DNA of 38,332 nucleotides from Betaproteobacteria bacterium (GCA_020061285.1 JAGUYQ010000004.1:1-38332); one strand, 5' to 3'; positions 1-8,650 are shown, counted from the stretch's first letter. Notes: generated by a model from the sequence alone, not told the origin. Program-made: numbers and translations.

Positions 1-456
1 GGTGTCGGCGTGGGCTTCGGCCTGGTCGAGCAGGGATAATTGCAGTTCCCGCACCCGGCCCAGCAAATCGTCGATGGCGGCGCGCAGGTAGAGGCGCACG
101 TCGGTGGCCACTTGGTCGTTACGGGAGCGGGCCGTGTGCAGGCGCTTACCCGCGTCGCCCGCCAAGGCGGTGAGGCGGCGCTCGATGTTCATGTGCACGT
201 CTTCCAGGTCCACCGACCACGGGAAGGCGCCGCTGCGGATTTCCTCCAATATCTGCGCCATCCCATTGCGGATGGCCTCCAGATCGTCCTGGGACAGGAG
301 TCCCACGGCGTTGAGCATGGCGGCGTGGGCCAGGGAGCCCTGGATGTCGAATTCCGCCATGCGCTTGTCGAAGGTCACCGATGCGGTGTAGCGCTTGACC
401 AGTTCGGACACCGGTTCGGAGAAGCGGCCGGACCAGGTTTTATTCTGTTCTTCCAT
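1..456 (-). CDS. argH: Argininosuccinate lyase, N-terminal part (cut by window edge)
   Basis: Last step of arginine synthesis in the cytosol: argininosuccinate is cleaved to arginine and fumarate. The 152 visible codons begin [12 protein letters not shown], the usual ArgH opening, and continue with [14 protein letters not shown] (about residues 82-95) and [13 protein letters not shown] (107-119), the conserved fumarase/ASL-superfamily segment that binds substrate. The catalytic GSSxMPxKxN loop lies beyond the left edge. The ATG at 456-454 is chosen because the next upstream ATG (461) runs straight into a TGA. The gene diverges from algZ, with only 25 bp between the two start codons. Family assignment is from recognised motifs and is firm. 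Confidence 0.96.
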   Translation of the reverse strand, partial: MEEQNKTWSGRFSEPVSELVKRYTASVTFDKRMAEFDIQGSLAHAAMLNAVGLLSQDDLEAIRNGMAQILEEIRSGAFPWSVDLEDVHMNIERRLTALAGDAGKRLHTARSRNDQVATDVRLYLRAAIDDLLGRVRELQLSLLDQAEAHADT

Positions 457-481
457 CACATTCGTGCCTAAAATCCACAAG

Positions 482-1498
482 ATGCGAATTATAAAGCAAA
501 ACCTGCCGGTCACCCTGCCCAACTTCCGCAACCTGGGCATCATGCTGCGCATCCTGGTGCTGGTGGATGGAATGAGCCTGGCCGTCGCCGTCGTCCACCA
601 TCCGGACATCGCCGGGATATGGCAAGACGTGCTGGAATCCTCGGCCATCGTGCAGCCGGTGCTGCTTGCCGCCCTCCTGTCCCTCCCCCTTCTTCAACCC
701 TGGCTCAAGCGCTTGCCTTACCATCTGGGTGTCGCCGCCGTCCTGGCGCTCGTGCTAGTCCTTACTACCCTGGTGGCCACGGCGGGGCAGGCGCTGTTCA
801 CAGACTACGGCACAGCGAACCTGTCCCTGGGGCGCTATTGGCTTATCAGTCTCGGCACGGCCGGGGTGGTCTTGTCCTACTTTCACCTGCGCAACCGGGC
901 CCTCTCGCCGGCCATTACCGAAGCCCGTCTGCAAGCCTTGCAGGCGCGCATCCGCCCCCACTTCCTGTTCAACAGCCTGAACGCGGTCCTGTCCCTGGTG
1001 CGCACCGACCCCCAGCGCGCCGAGCAGACCCTGGAGGATATGGCCGACCTGTTCCGGGTGCTGATGGCGGACAACCGCCATCTCACCACCCTGGAGAAGG
1101 AAGTGGCCCTGTGCCGCCAATACCTCAACATCGAGCAGTTGCGCCTGGGGGACCGCCTGTACATTGCCTGGCGCATCGACAAGATGCCGCGGGAAGCCCT
1201 GGTGCCGCCCCTGGTGTTGCAACCCCTGCTGGAAAACGCCGTCTACCACGGCATCGAACCGGCCGAGGCTCCCGGCGAAATCAGCATCAACATCTACCGC
1301 AGCCGCGATCAGGTCCACCTGGTGATCCGCAACCCCTATCTGCAGGAAGGCTCCCATCACACCGGCAACAAAATGGCCATCGCCAACGTGAAGGAGCGCC
1401 TCCAACTCCACTTCGACGCCGAGGCCAGCCTGGGCGCGGGTGTCCAGGGCAACAGCTACCAAGTCCACATCACCCTGCCGTATACCACCTCCGAATGA
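482..1498 (+). CDS. algZ: AlgZ/FimS-like membrane sensor histidine kinase (LytS/His_kinase family)
   Basis: Sensor partner of the LytTR regulator encoded immediately downstream. From the ATG at 482 the protein is 338 aa. The first 140 residues hold about four hydrophobic segments (roughly 19-40, 58-72, 82-104, 117-136). They are followed by the His_kinase (PF06580) core with phosphoacceptor motif [12 protein letters not shown] (His160) and an ATP-binding N box in [10 protein letters not shown] (Asn252). In Pseudomonas, AlgZ/FimS with AlgR controls alginate, type IV pili and virulence genes; what the pair controls here is unknown. An in-frame start at 395 would extend the gene over argH and is less likely. 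The stop overlaps the algR start (ATGA, 1495-1498), indicating translational coupling. The symbol rests on family and synteny (argH-algZ-algR). Confidence 0.88.
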   Translation: MRIIKQNLPVTLPNFRNLGIMLRILVLVDGMSLAVAVVHHPDIAGIWQDVLESSAIVQPVLLAALLSLPLLQPWLKRLPYHLGVAAVLALVLVLTTLVATAGQALFTDYGTANLSLGRYWLISLGTAGVVLSYFHLRNRALSPAITEARLQALQARIRPHFLFNSLNAVLSLVRTDPQRAEQTLEDMADLFRVLMADNRHLTTLEKEVALCRQYLNIEQLRLGDRLYIAWRIDKMPREALVPPLVLQPLLENAVYHGIEPAEAPGEISINIYRSRDQVHLVIRNPYLQEGSHHTGNKMAIANVKERLQLHFDAEASLGAGVQGNSYQVHITLPYTTSE

Positions 1499-2235
1499 CG
1501 CCCCTCCGCCTTCTCCTCGTGGACGATGAAGCGCCCGCCCGCAGCCGGCTCAAGGCCCTGGCGGGGGATTGCGGCGCCACCCTGCCGCTGACGGTGGCCG
1601 GGGAGGCGGCCACCGGCAAGGAAGCCCTGGAATGGCTGGCCGACGAGGAAGCCGATGTGGTTCTGCTGGATATCCGCATGCCCGGCATCAGCGGCATCGA
1701 AACAGCCCGCCACCTCCAGGCGCTGCCTCGGCCGCCGGCGGTGATTTTCACCACCGCCTACGACGATCACGCCCTTCAGGCCTTCGAGGTCAACGCCATC
1801 GATTATCTGCTGAAGCCGGTAAGAAGTGAGCGCCTGCTCGCGGCCTTGCAAAAGGCCAAAGCCTGGACCGCACCTCAGCGGGAAGCCCTGCGCGAGGCCG
1901 GCGAGAAACCCCGCAGCCATTTGGGCATTTTCGAGCGGGGCCGCATCCTGCTGCAACCGGTGGCGGATATCGTCCTTCTGCGGGCGGAGCAAAAGTACGT
2001 CACCGTGCGCACCGAGCAAGGGGAACACTTGACCGAGGAATCGCTGGTGAGGCTGGAGGAAGAGTTTCACGACCGCTTTCTGCGCATTCACCGCAATTGC
2101 CTCGTGGCACGGGACCGCATCGAGCGGGTGGAAAAGGAAGGGGAGGGCTGGCTGGTGACGCTGCGCGGCCTCGGCGAACGCCTGCCGGTCAGCCGTCGGC
2201 AACTGGCGGCGGTCAAGGAGGCCCTGCGCCGATAA
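1495..2235 (+). CDS. algR: AlgR-like LytTR-family response regulator
   Basis: Cytoplasmic DNA-binding regulator, 246 aa, close to the 248 aa of Pseudomonas AlgR. The N-terminal receiver domain (about 1-120) has the acidic patch VDDE, phosphoacceptor Asp59 in VVLLDIRMPG, a threonine in IFTTAYDD, and Lys107 in LLKPV. The C-terminal LytTR domain (about 145-243) contains AEQKYVTVRT and FLRIHRNCLVAR, typical of this beta-rich DNA-binding fold. It overlaps algZ by 4 bp, so the two are one transcription and translation unit. Its stop lies 3 bp from the stop of the convergent GGDEF gene, with no obvious terminator between them. In Pseudomonas hemC follows algR directly; here about 6.4 kb of other genes intervenes. 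Confidence 0.9.
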   Translation: MTPLRLLLVDDEAPARSRLKALAGDCGATLPLTVAGEAATGKEALEWLADEEADVVLLDIRMPGISGIETARHLQALPRPPAVIFTTAYDDHALQAFEVNAIDYLLKPVRSERLLAALQKAKAWTAPQREALREAGEKPRSHLGIFERGRILLQPVADIVLLRAEQKYVTVRTEQGEHLTEESLVRLEEEFHDRFLRIHRNCLVARDRIERVEKEGEGWLVTLRGLGERLPVSRRQLAAVKEALRR

Positions 2236-2238
2236 GCC

Positions 2239-3537
2239 CTAAATGGCGGGAGGGTAAAGCTGGTAACAGCCGCGGCCTTTCTGCTTGGCACCGTACATCG
2301 CCTCGTCCGCCCGCTTGAGCAGCAAATCGGCTTGGTCGCCATCCTTGGGGAACATGCTGATGCCTATACTGGCACCGGTATGGAATGCCTGCCCGCCGAT
2401 TTTTTGCGTTCCGCCCATTTGTTCGATAATTTTCTCGGCCAAGTGGACCACGTTGTCCATCTGCTTGATTTTGGGCAGCAGCAACACGAACTCGTCGCCG
2501 CCGAGGCGGGCCACGGTGTCTCCTTTCCGTACGCAACTCTTGAGTTTTCTCGCTGTTTCTTGCAGCACTTGGTCACCCATGTCATGGCCCTGGGTATCGT
2601 TGATCTCCTTGAAGCGGTCCAAATCCAAAAACATCACCGCCAGCATTTCGCCCTCCCGCTTGGCATGAAGGAGGGATTGCGTGAGGCGGTCCACCAGCAG
2701 TTGCCGGTTCGGCAGGCCGGTAAGCAGGTCATGGTAAGCCTGGTAGCGTATTTGCTCTTCCCGCCGTTTGCGTTCGGTGATGTCGAAAAACACCGAGACA
2801 TAGTGGCTGGTCTTGCCATCGCTATCGTGCACGGCCGAAATGGTCTGCCAGGCGAGAAAGGTATCCCCCGATTTGCGCCGGTTCCATATTTCCCCTTTCC
2901 ACTGGCCAACATTCAGCAACGTGGCCCACAGGCGCTGGTAAAAATCCGTATCATGGAGCCGGGATTTCAACAGGCTGGGACGTTGCCCGACGACCTCTTC
3001 CTCGCCGTAACCGGTAATGGCGCTGAAAGCCGGATTAACGGACAGGATGACGGCCGAGGCGTCGGTCACCATGACACCCTCCAGAACATTCTCGAACACG
3101 GTGTTCGCCAAACGCAGCTTTTCCGCGGCGAGGGCCGCCTCCCTTTCCAGCTCGGCCACCTTGAGGGCATTGCGCAGAACCCATTCCAGGCTGTCCGGGG
3201 AAAGGCGCGCCTTGGAAAGATAATCCGTGGCCCCGGCCTTGATCAGTTCCGCGGCCAAATGCTCGTCCCCCTGCCCCGTCAGCACGACCACCGGCAGGCG
3301 GATCCCGGCGGCCCGCAACTCCCGCAGCACGGTCAAGCCGGTTTTCTCTCCCAACAAATAGTCCAGGAACACCACGTCCGCGTCTTGAGGGATGGCCGCG
3401 ATATCCACGGCATCGGGGTCCGGCACGGTGGACAGTTCGACGCAATACCCCGCCACCGCGCCCAAGTAGCGGCGCAGGAGCTCGATATCGGCGGCATCGT
3501 CGTCAATGGCGACGGCTTTGAGTGTAGGCAACGGCAT
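2239..3537 (-). CDS. Response regulator diguanylate cyclase (REC-PAS-GGDEF)
   Basis: Predicted to make cyclic di-GMP in response to phosphorylation, 432 aa, cytosolic. The receiver domain (about 5-125) has DDD near residues 12-14, phosphoacceptor Asp59 (VVFLDYLLG) and Lys109 (YLSKA). A PAS domain (about 145-258) has the usual WKGEIWNRRKSG and DITERKRREEQ signatures. The GGDEF domain (about 265-430) has HDLLTGLPNR, an intact RLGGDEF active site (346-350) and an RKGD inhibitory I-site five residues before it. The enzyme therefore looks active and product-inhibited. There is no EAL or HD-GYP domain. It is the last gene of a minus-strand operon behind a response regulator and a hybrid-sensor-like kinase; its start is 7 bp beyond the response regulator stop. 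Confidence 0.93.
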   Translation of the reverse strand: MPLPTLKAVAIDDDAADIELLRRYLGAVAGYCVELSTVPDPDAVDIAAIPQDADVVFLDYLLGEKTGLTVLRELRAAGIRLPVVVLTGQGDEHLAAELIKAGATDYLSKARLSPDSLEWVLRNALKVAELEREAALAAEKLRLANTVFENVLEGVMVTDASAVILSVNPAFSAITGYGEEEVVGQRPSLLKSRLHDTDFYQRLWATLLNVGQWKGEIWNRRKSGDTFLAWQTISAVHDSDGKTSHYVSVFFDITERKRREEQIRYQAYHDLLTGLPNRQLLVDRLTQSLLHAKREGEMLAVMFLDLDRFKEINDTQGHDMGDQVLQETARKLKSCVRKGDTVARLGGDEFVLLLPKIKQMDNVVHLAEKIIEQMGGTQKIGGQAFHTGASIGISMFPKDGDQADLLLKRADEAMYGAKQKGRGCYQLYPPAI

Positions 3538-3544
3538 GATTCCC

Positions 3545-3988
3545 TCAATTCGAGATCGGCGGCGGAATCACGATTCCAAACCAGTAATCCCCTACGGTTC
3601 TTATAGTTCGGCTGTATTGTTCGATGTCCACGGGTTTGACGATATACGACTTGGCGCCCAGTTCGTAGGCTTGTCGAATATCGCTGTCCAGACGGGACGT
3701 TGTCAATACCACGACCGGGATTCTCCGCAGCCCCCGGTCCTTTTGCATGGCCATCAACACCTGTTTGCCGTCCAGGCGGGGGATATTCAAATCCAGCAGG
3801 ACAAGATCGGGCGGCGGACGACCATGGTAGAGCCCCCGTTGCTGAAGATATTCCAGGGCCGCCTCGCCGTCTTCCACGATTTGCAAGTCATACCGCAGCA
3901 CCCCATCCTGCATCGCCCGCCGGATCAACTCATGATCGCCCTCGTCATCTTCCACGAGAAGGATGGTTCGTGACGGTTCCTGTCTCAT
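3545..3988 (-). CDS. Single-domain response regulator, Rcp1-like
   Basis: Receiver domain alone, 147 aa from the ATG at 3988-3986, which has a GGGAGG ribosome site just upstream; a longer in-frame reading from 4072 would overlap the kinase gene and is not preferred. VEDDEGDHELIRRA (12-25) is typical of the Rcp1 family that partners phytochrome-like kinases. Phosphoacceptor Asp66 sits in LVLLDLNIPRLDG, with Thr96/97 and Lys118 in IVKPVD. There is no output domain, so it probably relays phosphate or works by protein-protein contact. It sits 19 bp after the sensor kinase stop and 7 bp before the diguanylate cyclase, which suggests the three form one pathway (inference). Confidence 0.9.
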   Translation of the reverse strand: MRQEPSRTILLVEDDEGDHELIRRAMQDGVLRYDLQIVEDGEAALEYLQQRGLYHGRPPPDLVLLDLNIPRLDGKQVLMAMQKDRGLRRIPVVVLTTSRLDSDIRQAYELGAKSYIVKPVDIEQYSRTIRTVGDYWFGIVIPPPISN

Positions 3989-4007
3989 GAGCCTCCCAAG
4001 ATATGCA

Positions 4008-6815
4008 TTATGGATGGGACCGCTCGTACAGCGTGAACTTGAAATGCGCGCCCTTCCCTTCCTCGGACTCAACCCAGATTCGCCCCCCGTGGCGCTCCAC
4101 CACCTTGCGGCAGATGGACAGGCCGATGCCCGAGCCCTCGTATTTGGCTCGCCCGTGCAGCCTCTTGAAGGGCTGGAAGACCAGTTCGGCGTACTCCCGT
4201 TTCAGGCCGATGCCCTTGTCCTCCACCCCGAACTCCCAGTTTCCGCTCTCCATCTGGCGGGCCGTTAATCGGATTTCCGGAGCACGGGGGCCGGAGAATT
4301 TGAGGGCGTTGCTTATCAAATTCTGGTAAAGCTGGAACAGCATGGTTTCGTCCCCCCATACTTCGGGCAAGGCCTCCCGCTCGATTGTTGCGCCCTTTTC
4401 CCGGATGGCGAGCTCCAGATTCTCCAGTGCCCGATCCGCCGCATGGTTCAAGCTCAAGCGCCGGCGGCTCATGGATACCCGGCCGGCGCGGGAAAGGGCG
4501 AGCAAATCCTGAATCAGCCCCCGCATCCGCCCCACCGACTCCCCGATATAGTCCAAATCTTGTTGGGCCCGGGGAGGCAGGTCATCACCCAGGTCCTTGC
4601 GCAGCCAGTCGCTGAAGGAGGTCAGCTTACGCAACGGCTCCTGGAGGTCGTGGCTGGCCACGTAGGTAAACTCATCCAACTCCGCGTTCATCCTCGCCAA
4701 CTCGGCGAGATGGCGGCGCATGGCATTCTCCGTTTCCTTGCGCAGGGATATGTCCTGGAAGGACAGCGCCGCCCCCGTCACCACGCCTTCTTCCCGGATC
4801 GGGGAGGCCACAAAGGCGGCAGGAAACGGTTGGCCGCTACGCCGGAAAAAGATGGTGTCGTCCGCCTGTACCGTTCGCCCGGCTTGGACCACTTCGCGCA
4901 ATTCGCATTCATGCGGTGCCTCATGCTCCTCGACCGGATCCTTGCATTCGTAGAGCACTCGGCAGACGAATTTTCCCTGCAACTCCTTCTCGCTGTAACC
5001 CAGCAATTGTTCCGTCTTCGGGTTGGCAAAGGTGATTTTCAACTCGCTGTCCAGGCCGATCACGCCTTGGCCCATGGCATGGGTTACCGAGCGGCTCAGT
5101 TCGTTGGCTTGGGCTCGGGCAGCCGTGCGCTCCAACTTCAACCGCTCGGAAATATCCGTACCGATGGCCAGGTAACCGGTTAAGTGTTTATTCTTGTTCC
5201 GTACGGCGGTTACCGACAGCAATACCGGCAACCGTTGACCGTCCTTGCGAATGTATGTCCACTCCGCTTGATCGGAGAGGCGCCGCTCGGCTTTGGCGGC
5301 AAGAATGCCGAAGCCCACGGCAAAGGGCTCGCCCAATTCTCGGCTCATGTCATCAGCCCATTGCTGGAGCTCGTCGGCATCGTGGAACAATTCCGGGGTG
5401 GCCTTGCCGATCACTTCCTCGGCCCGGTATCCCAGCATCCGCTCCGCGGCGTGATTGAAGGTGCGGATAATGCCTTTTTCATCCGTTGATATGATCGAAT
5501 AATCCGCAGCATTCAGGATGGCCCTCTGGAGCAAAGAGGTTTCCTGAAGTTCCGCTTGGGTCTCCTTGAGATCCGTGATGTCCGTGGCGATCCCTCCGAT
5601 CGCGTAGGCCGTGCCGGCATCGTCGAAAAGTGGAAACTTCGTTACCAGGAAACTATGGGGTCTTCCCTCCAGGGGAACGGTTTCCTCCAACCGCAACGGC
5701 ACGCCCGTATTCAGTGTCCTTTGGTCGTTCTTTCTCAGTTGCCTGGCAATGGCGGGAGGATAGATGGCATCATCGGTTTGCCCCAGGATTTTTTCCGGCG
5801 GGATGCCGTTAATTTTCACGTATTGGCGGTTAACCAACAAATAGCGGCCCTCGAGGTCCTTAAGAAAAATCACGGCTTGAGCGTTATTGAGAATAGCGCT
5901 TAACCTCCCCTCGCTTTCACTCAATGCCTCGGCCGCCTGGCGCCGCTCAAGCTCTTCTTCCATCCATTGCGCCATGATTTGCAGCAAGGCCCGGTCCGCC
6001 TCGGTAAACGCCGCGCTTCGCGGCTGGGTGCTGGAAAACCCCAATATGCCGTACGGCTTGCCCGCCACGTGGATCGGTATGCCCAGATAGGATTCCACGC
6101 CCGCCTGTCCACGCCCGCCGTTTTCACCAGCTTGGGTTACGGCCAAAAGAGAATCCGCCTGCAAAGTCTTTTCGCCGCAGGAGCCCTTTAGACTGAATCG
6201 TTCCCCGGCCCCGATGCCGCCCTCCCGGGGGTGCACGGCCTCCACGATGTGGCTCGGCCCCTCGACGCGGGACTGGATGCCCAGCTCCAAGCCAAAAGTA
6301 GCACAACCAAAGGCCAGCAACTGCTGAATCCGCTCTTCCAGGGAAATGCTTTTGTCGTGGGATATACGATAAAACTGACGTAGCCGGCTCTCACTCTCCT
6401 CCAGTTGCACCGTTTTGCGCCGACCCTCGTTGATGTCCTCATGTGTTACCAGCAGACCATTATCGGCTAATCGGACAACCCGAACTTGAAACCAGTTCAA
6501 GTCTTTATCCTCGGCACAGGCATACTCCCCCGTATAGGCCTCGACCATTCCCGCCGACACCTCTCTAATTCCCTGGGCCAGATGGCCCATTGCCTCCCCG
6601 CAAGCTTCCGCTGCTTTTTCGCAAGCAGCGAGATAATCGGCGCCGATCTCCGCTTTCAAGGCGTTCGGCTGGCGCCCGCAAGGCTGATTGGCATACAACA
6701 CCCGTCCTTCCGGACTGAGAACAAGGAATTGTCCGCTCAGGGCATTCAAGGCACCATATACGAGGTTTTCCGCCACCTGCTGCCCAGGTGCCTGATTATT
6801 GTTCGATGCGGCCAT
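4008..6815 (-). CDS. Soluble multi-PAS/GAF sensor histidine kinase
   Basis: 935 aa with no membrane segment, so it senses a cytosolic signal. Domains by inspection: weak PAS (about 20-130), GAF (about 155-285), PAS (about 300-415, ending GGIATDITDLKETQ), PAS (about 425-560, ending IGTDISERLKLE), PAS (about 570-690), HisKA with SHDLQEPLRKL (His722), and HATPase_c with N box QNLISNALKF (Asn832), G1 DKGIGL (866-871) and G2 GSGIGLS (894-900). The HisKA type (DEFTYVASHDLQEPL) is the one common in phytochrome-like and Rcp1-linked kinases. The GAF domain lacks an obvious bilin-binding cysteine context, so light sensing is not supported. The fifth sensor domain carries an unusual Cys/His cluster (C618, C624, H631, H635, C637). 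It is the first gene of the three-gene signalling operon. Confidence 0.93.
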   Translation of the reverse strand: MAASNNNQAPGQQVAENLVYGALNALSGQFLVLSPEGRVLYANQPCGRQPNALKAEIGADYLAACEKAAEACGEAMGHLAQGIREVSAGMVEAYTGEYACAEDKDLNWFQVRVVRLADNGLLVTHEDINEGRRKTVQLEESESRLRQFYRISHDKSISLEERIQQLLAFGCATFGLELGIQSRVEGPSHIVEAVHPREGGIGAGERFSLKGSCGEKTLQADSLLAVTQAGENGGRGQAGVESYLGIPIHVAGKPYGILGFSSTQPRSAAFTEADRALLQIMAQWMEEELERRQAAEALSESEGRLSAILNNAQAVIFLKDLEGRYLLVNRQYVKINGIPPEKILGQTDDAIYPPAIARQLRKNDQRTLNTGVPLRLEETVPLEGRPHSFLVTKFPLFDDAGTAYAIGGIATDITDLKETQAELQETSLLQRAILNAADYSIISTDEKGIIRTFNHAAERMLGYRAEEVIGKATPELFHDADELQQWADDMSRELGEPFAVGFGILAAKAERRLSDQAEWTYIRKDGQRLPVLLSVTAVRNKNKHLTGYLAIGTDISERLKLERTAARAQANELSRSVTHAMGQGVIGLDSELKITFANPKTEQLLGYSEKELQGKFVCRVLYECKDPVEEHEAPHECELREVVQAGRTVQADDTIFFRRSGQPFPAAFVASPIREEGVVTGAALSFQDISLRKETENAMRRHLAELARMNAELDEFTYVASHDLQEPLRKLTSFSDWLRKDLGDDLPPRAQQDLDYIGESVGRMRGLIQDLLALSRAGRVSMSRRRLSLNHAADRALENLELAIREKGATIEREALPEVWGDETMLFQLYQNLISNALKFSGPRAPEIRLTARQMESGNWEFGVEDKGIGLKREYAELVFQPFKRLHGRAKYEGSGIGLSICRKVVERHGGRIWVESEEGKGAHFKFTLYERSHP

Positions 6816-7013
6816 AATGAGCCTTTCTTCCCCTCATGCCGAGGTTATTGCCATGCCCTTACCATCATCCAGCACTATGGCCCTTTAGAATGGTTATTTG
6901 TCTGCGGGGCCGGCGCGGCGAGCTTTTTCTTCTCCCCCACAACCACCCGCTTAATCATATAAAATCACTCGGGTATATTCTTTATAGCATGCCCCATTAG
7001 GCCGGAGGCACCG

Positions 7014-8078
7014 ATGAGCGAACTGTTTACCCCCTTGACCCTGCGCCGGTTGAATATCCGCAACCGCGTATTTCTTTCACCCATGTGCCAATACTCGGCA
7101 ACGGACGGCCTGCCCGGTCCATGGCACTTGGTTCATTACGGTAGCCGCGCTGTGGGCGGCGCCGGGCTAGTGATGGTGGAGGCGACCAGTGTCGCGCCCC
7201 TTGGACGGATCACTCCCTACGACCTCGGCCTGTGGTCCGAGTCCCATGCCCGCGCCTTTCGGCCCCTGACGGCCTTCATCAAGGGCCAGGGCGCGATCCC
7301 GGCCGTTCAACTGGCCCATGCCGGCCGCAAAGCCTCTTGCGCGGCCCCATGGCAAGGCGGTGGGCCCCTGATGCCCAATCAGGGCGGCTGGCAACCCTTG
7401 GCGCCCAGCCCGCTCCCTTTTTTCGGCCAATGTTACGCCCCGAAGGAAATGGAGTCCTTCGACCTCGAAGAAGTCGTCACACAATTCGAGGAAGCTACCC
7501 AATGGGCCTTCCAGGCTGGATTCGAAGCGGTGGAAGTGCACATGGCCCACGGTTACCTGCTGCACGAATTCCTTTCGCCGCTCACTAACCGCCGTACGGA
7601 CGATTATGGCGGCGCCCTGGAAAACCGCATGCGCCTTCCCTTGCGCGTGGCCAAGGCGATGCGGGGGGTTTGGCCGGACGATTTGCCGGTACTGGCGCGG
7701 ATATCCGCCACGGACTGGGTGGAGGGGGGATGGGACTTGCCCCAGTCCGTGATGCTGGCAAAGGCGCTCAAGTCAAAGGGAATCGACTTGATCGACGTTT
7801 CCAGCGGCGGCCTTACCGCGGATGCCCAACTTCCGTTCGCCCCCGGTTTTCAAACCCCGTTTGCCGCCGCCATCCGGCGGGAAGCCGGCTTGGCCGTCGG
7901 CACGGTGGGGTTGATTACGACAGCGGCACAGGCAGAGCACATTTTAGTCACGGAGCAGGCGGACGCCGTATTTTTAGGGCGGGAGCTGCTACGCAACCCC
8001 TATTGGCCCCAGGAAGCCACACGGGAATTGGGAGACGATGTTTCCTGGCCGGATCAGTACGCCCGCGCCAAGCGTTAG
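7014..8078 (+). CDS. NADH:flavin oxidoreductase, old yellow enzyme family (YqjM/XenA-like)
   Basis: FMN-dependent ene-reductase of the TIM-barrel OYE family, 354 aa. SPMCQYSA near the N-terminus places Cys25 where the YqjM/XenA (thermophilic-like) class has its flavin-tuning cysteine. QLAHAGRK (99-106) and HMAHGYLLHEFLSP (from 176) hold the substrate-binding histidine pair, followed by NRRTDDYGG. The C-terminal phosphate-binding region reads AVGTVGLI and ADAVFLGRELLRNP. Such enzymes reduce activated C=C bonds or nitro compounds with NAD(P)H; the natural substrate is unknown. A good ribosome site (GGAGG) lies 6 bases before the ATG. The stop codon overlaps that of the convergent thioredoxin-like gene (8075-8078). 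Confidence 0.93.
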   Translation: MSELFTPLTLRRLNIRNRVFLSPMCQYSATDGLPGPWHLVHYGSRAVGGAGLVMVEATSVAPLGRITPYDLGLWSESHARAFRPLTAFIKGQGAIPAVQLAHAGRKASCAAPWQGGGPLMPNQGGWQPLAPSPLPFFGQCYAPKEMESFDLEEVVTQFEEATQWAFQAGFEAVEVHMAHGYLLHEFLSPLTNRRTDDYGGALENRMRLPLRVAKAMRGVWPDDLPVLARISATDWVEGGWDLPQSVMLAKALKSKGIDLIDVSSGGLTADAQLPFAPGFQTPFAAAIRREAGLAVGTVGLITTAAQAEHILVTEQADAVFLGRELLRNPYWPQEATRELGDDVSWPDQYARAKR

Positions 8079-8614
8079 CGCCTGCTTGCCGCCTGGACAC
8101 TCTCCAGGGCTTCGTCTATGGCCCGGTCCAGAAAAGCGCCGTAATAATCCGGGGTACTCACCCCCACCATCGGCTCTCCCAGAACCTGCCCATCGGCGTC
8201 GAACATCACCACTGTCGGCGCCAGCTTGATCCGGTGTGCCTTGGCGAACTGCTTATGGGTGATGAGCTTGCCGGAAAAATCGACCAGGGCGCGCCCGCTG
8301 TTGATCTCCACTTCGCGCATGATGACCTTGGCCTGATAATCCGTGTTGCGGCTCATCGGCAGCAGAAAATCGTTCAACACCAACTTGCAATAGGGGCACG
8401 AGGGGGTGCCGAACATTACCAGCAGGGGTAGTCTTTTCTCCCGCGCCAGCGCCCCGTCGGCCTGGAGGTCTCGCGCCAGGGGCACGCCTTCGGCGTCCAG
8501 GGCCGCCGGCACGCCCCCCGCGAACCATGCTAGAATAGCCGCCAAAACCCCTAGCCGCCAGATGGCCCCAAGCAAGCGGGGTTTCACGTGAAACCAATCA
8601 ACGGCGGCAGGCAT
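8075..8614 (-). CDS. Secreted or membrane-anchored thioredoxin-fold protein (SoxW-like)
   Basis: About 179 aa from the ATG at 8614, which has GGAG six bases upstream; starts at 8620 and 8626 are possible and add two or four residues. A basic N-terminus followed by a hydrophobic stretch (LGVLAAILAWFAGGVPAALDA, about 21-41) predicts a signal peptide or anchor, so it probably acts in the periplasm. The thioredoxin fold has FGTPSCPYCK (Cys73, Cys76) and a cis-proline loop KLAPTVVMFD. The Thioredoxin_2/SoxW-type layout suggests a thiol reductase or oxidase for periplasmic proteins; the substrate is unknown. A perfect parS palindrome lies inside the coding sequence and encodes the WFHVKP stretch just before the hydrophobic segment. 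It diverges from hemC. Confidence 0.82.
   Translation of the reverse strand: MPAAVDWFHVKPRLLGAIWRLGVLAAILAWFAGGVPAALDAEGVPLARDLQADGALAREKRLPLLVMFGTPSCPYCKLVLNDFLLPMSRNTDYQAKVIMREVEINSGRALVDFSGKLITHKQFAKAHRIKLAPTVVMFDADGQVLGEPMVGVSTPDYYGAFLDRAIDEALESVQAASRR
8580..8595. promoter_or_regulatory. parS site inside the thioredoxin-like gene
   Basis: GGTTTCACGTGAAACC is a perfect 16-bp palindrome; its central 14-mer is identical to the other two parS sites and to the consensus. It lies in coding sequence, 12.1 kb left of the dnaN-gyrB parS. In the minus-strand gene it encodes the end of Trp-Phe-His-Val-Lys-Pro. Confidence 0.87.
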
Positions 8615-8650
8615 ACCCATCTCCATAATCAGGATTCTTAAGGACTCGCT

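Noticed and set aside
395..481. A longer AlgZ start at 395
   Set aside because: It would overlap the argH coding region on the other strand and adds a 29-residue polar extension without family support; the ATG at 482 is preferred.
4008..6815. The multi-PAS/GAF kinase as a bacteriophytochrome
   Set aside because: The HisKA type and Rcp1-like partner resemble phytochrome systems, but there is no PHY domain and no recognisable bilin-binding cysteine region.
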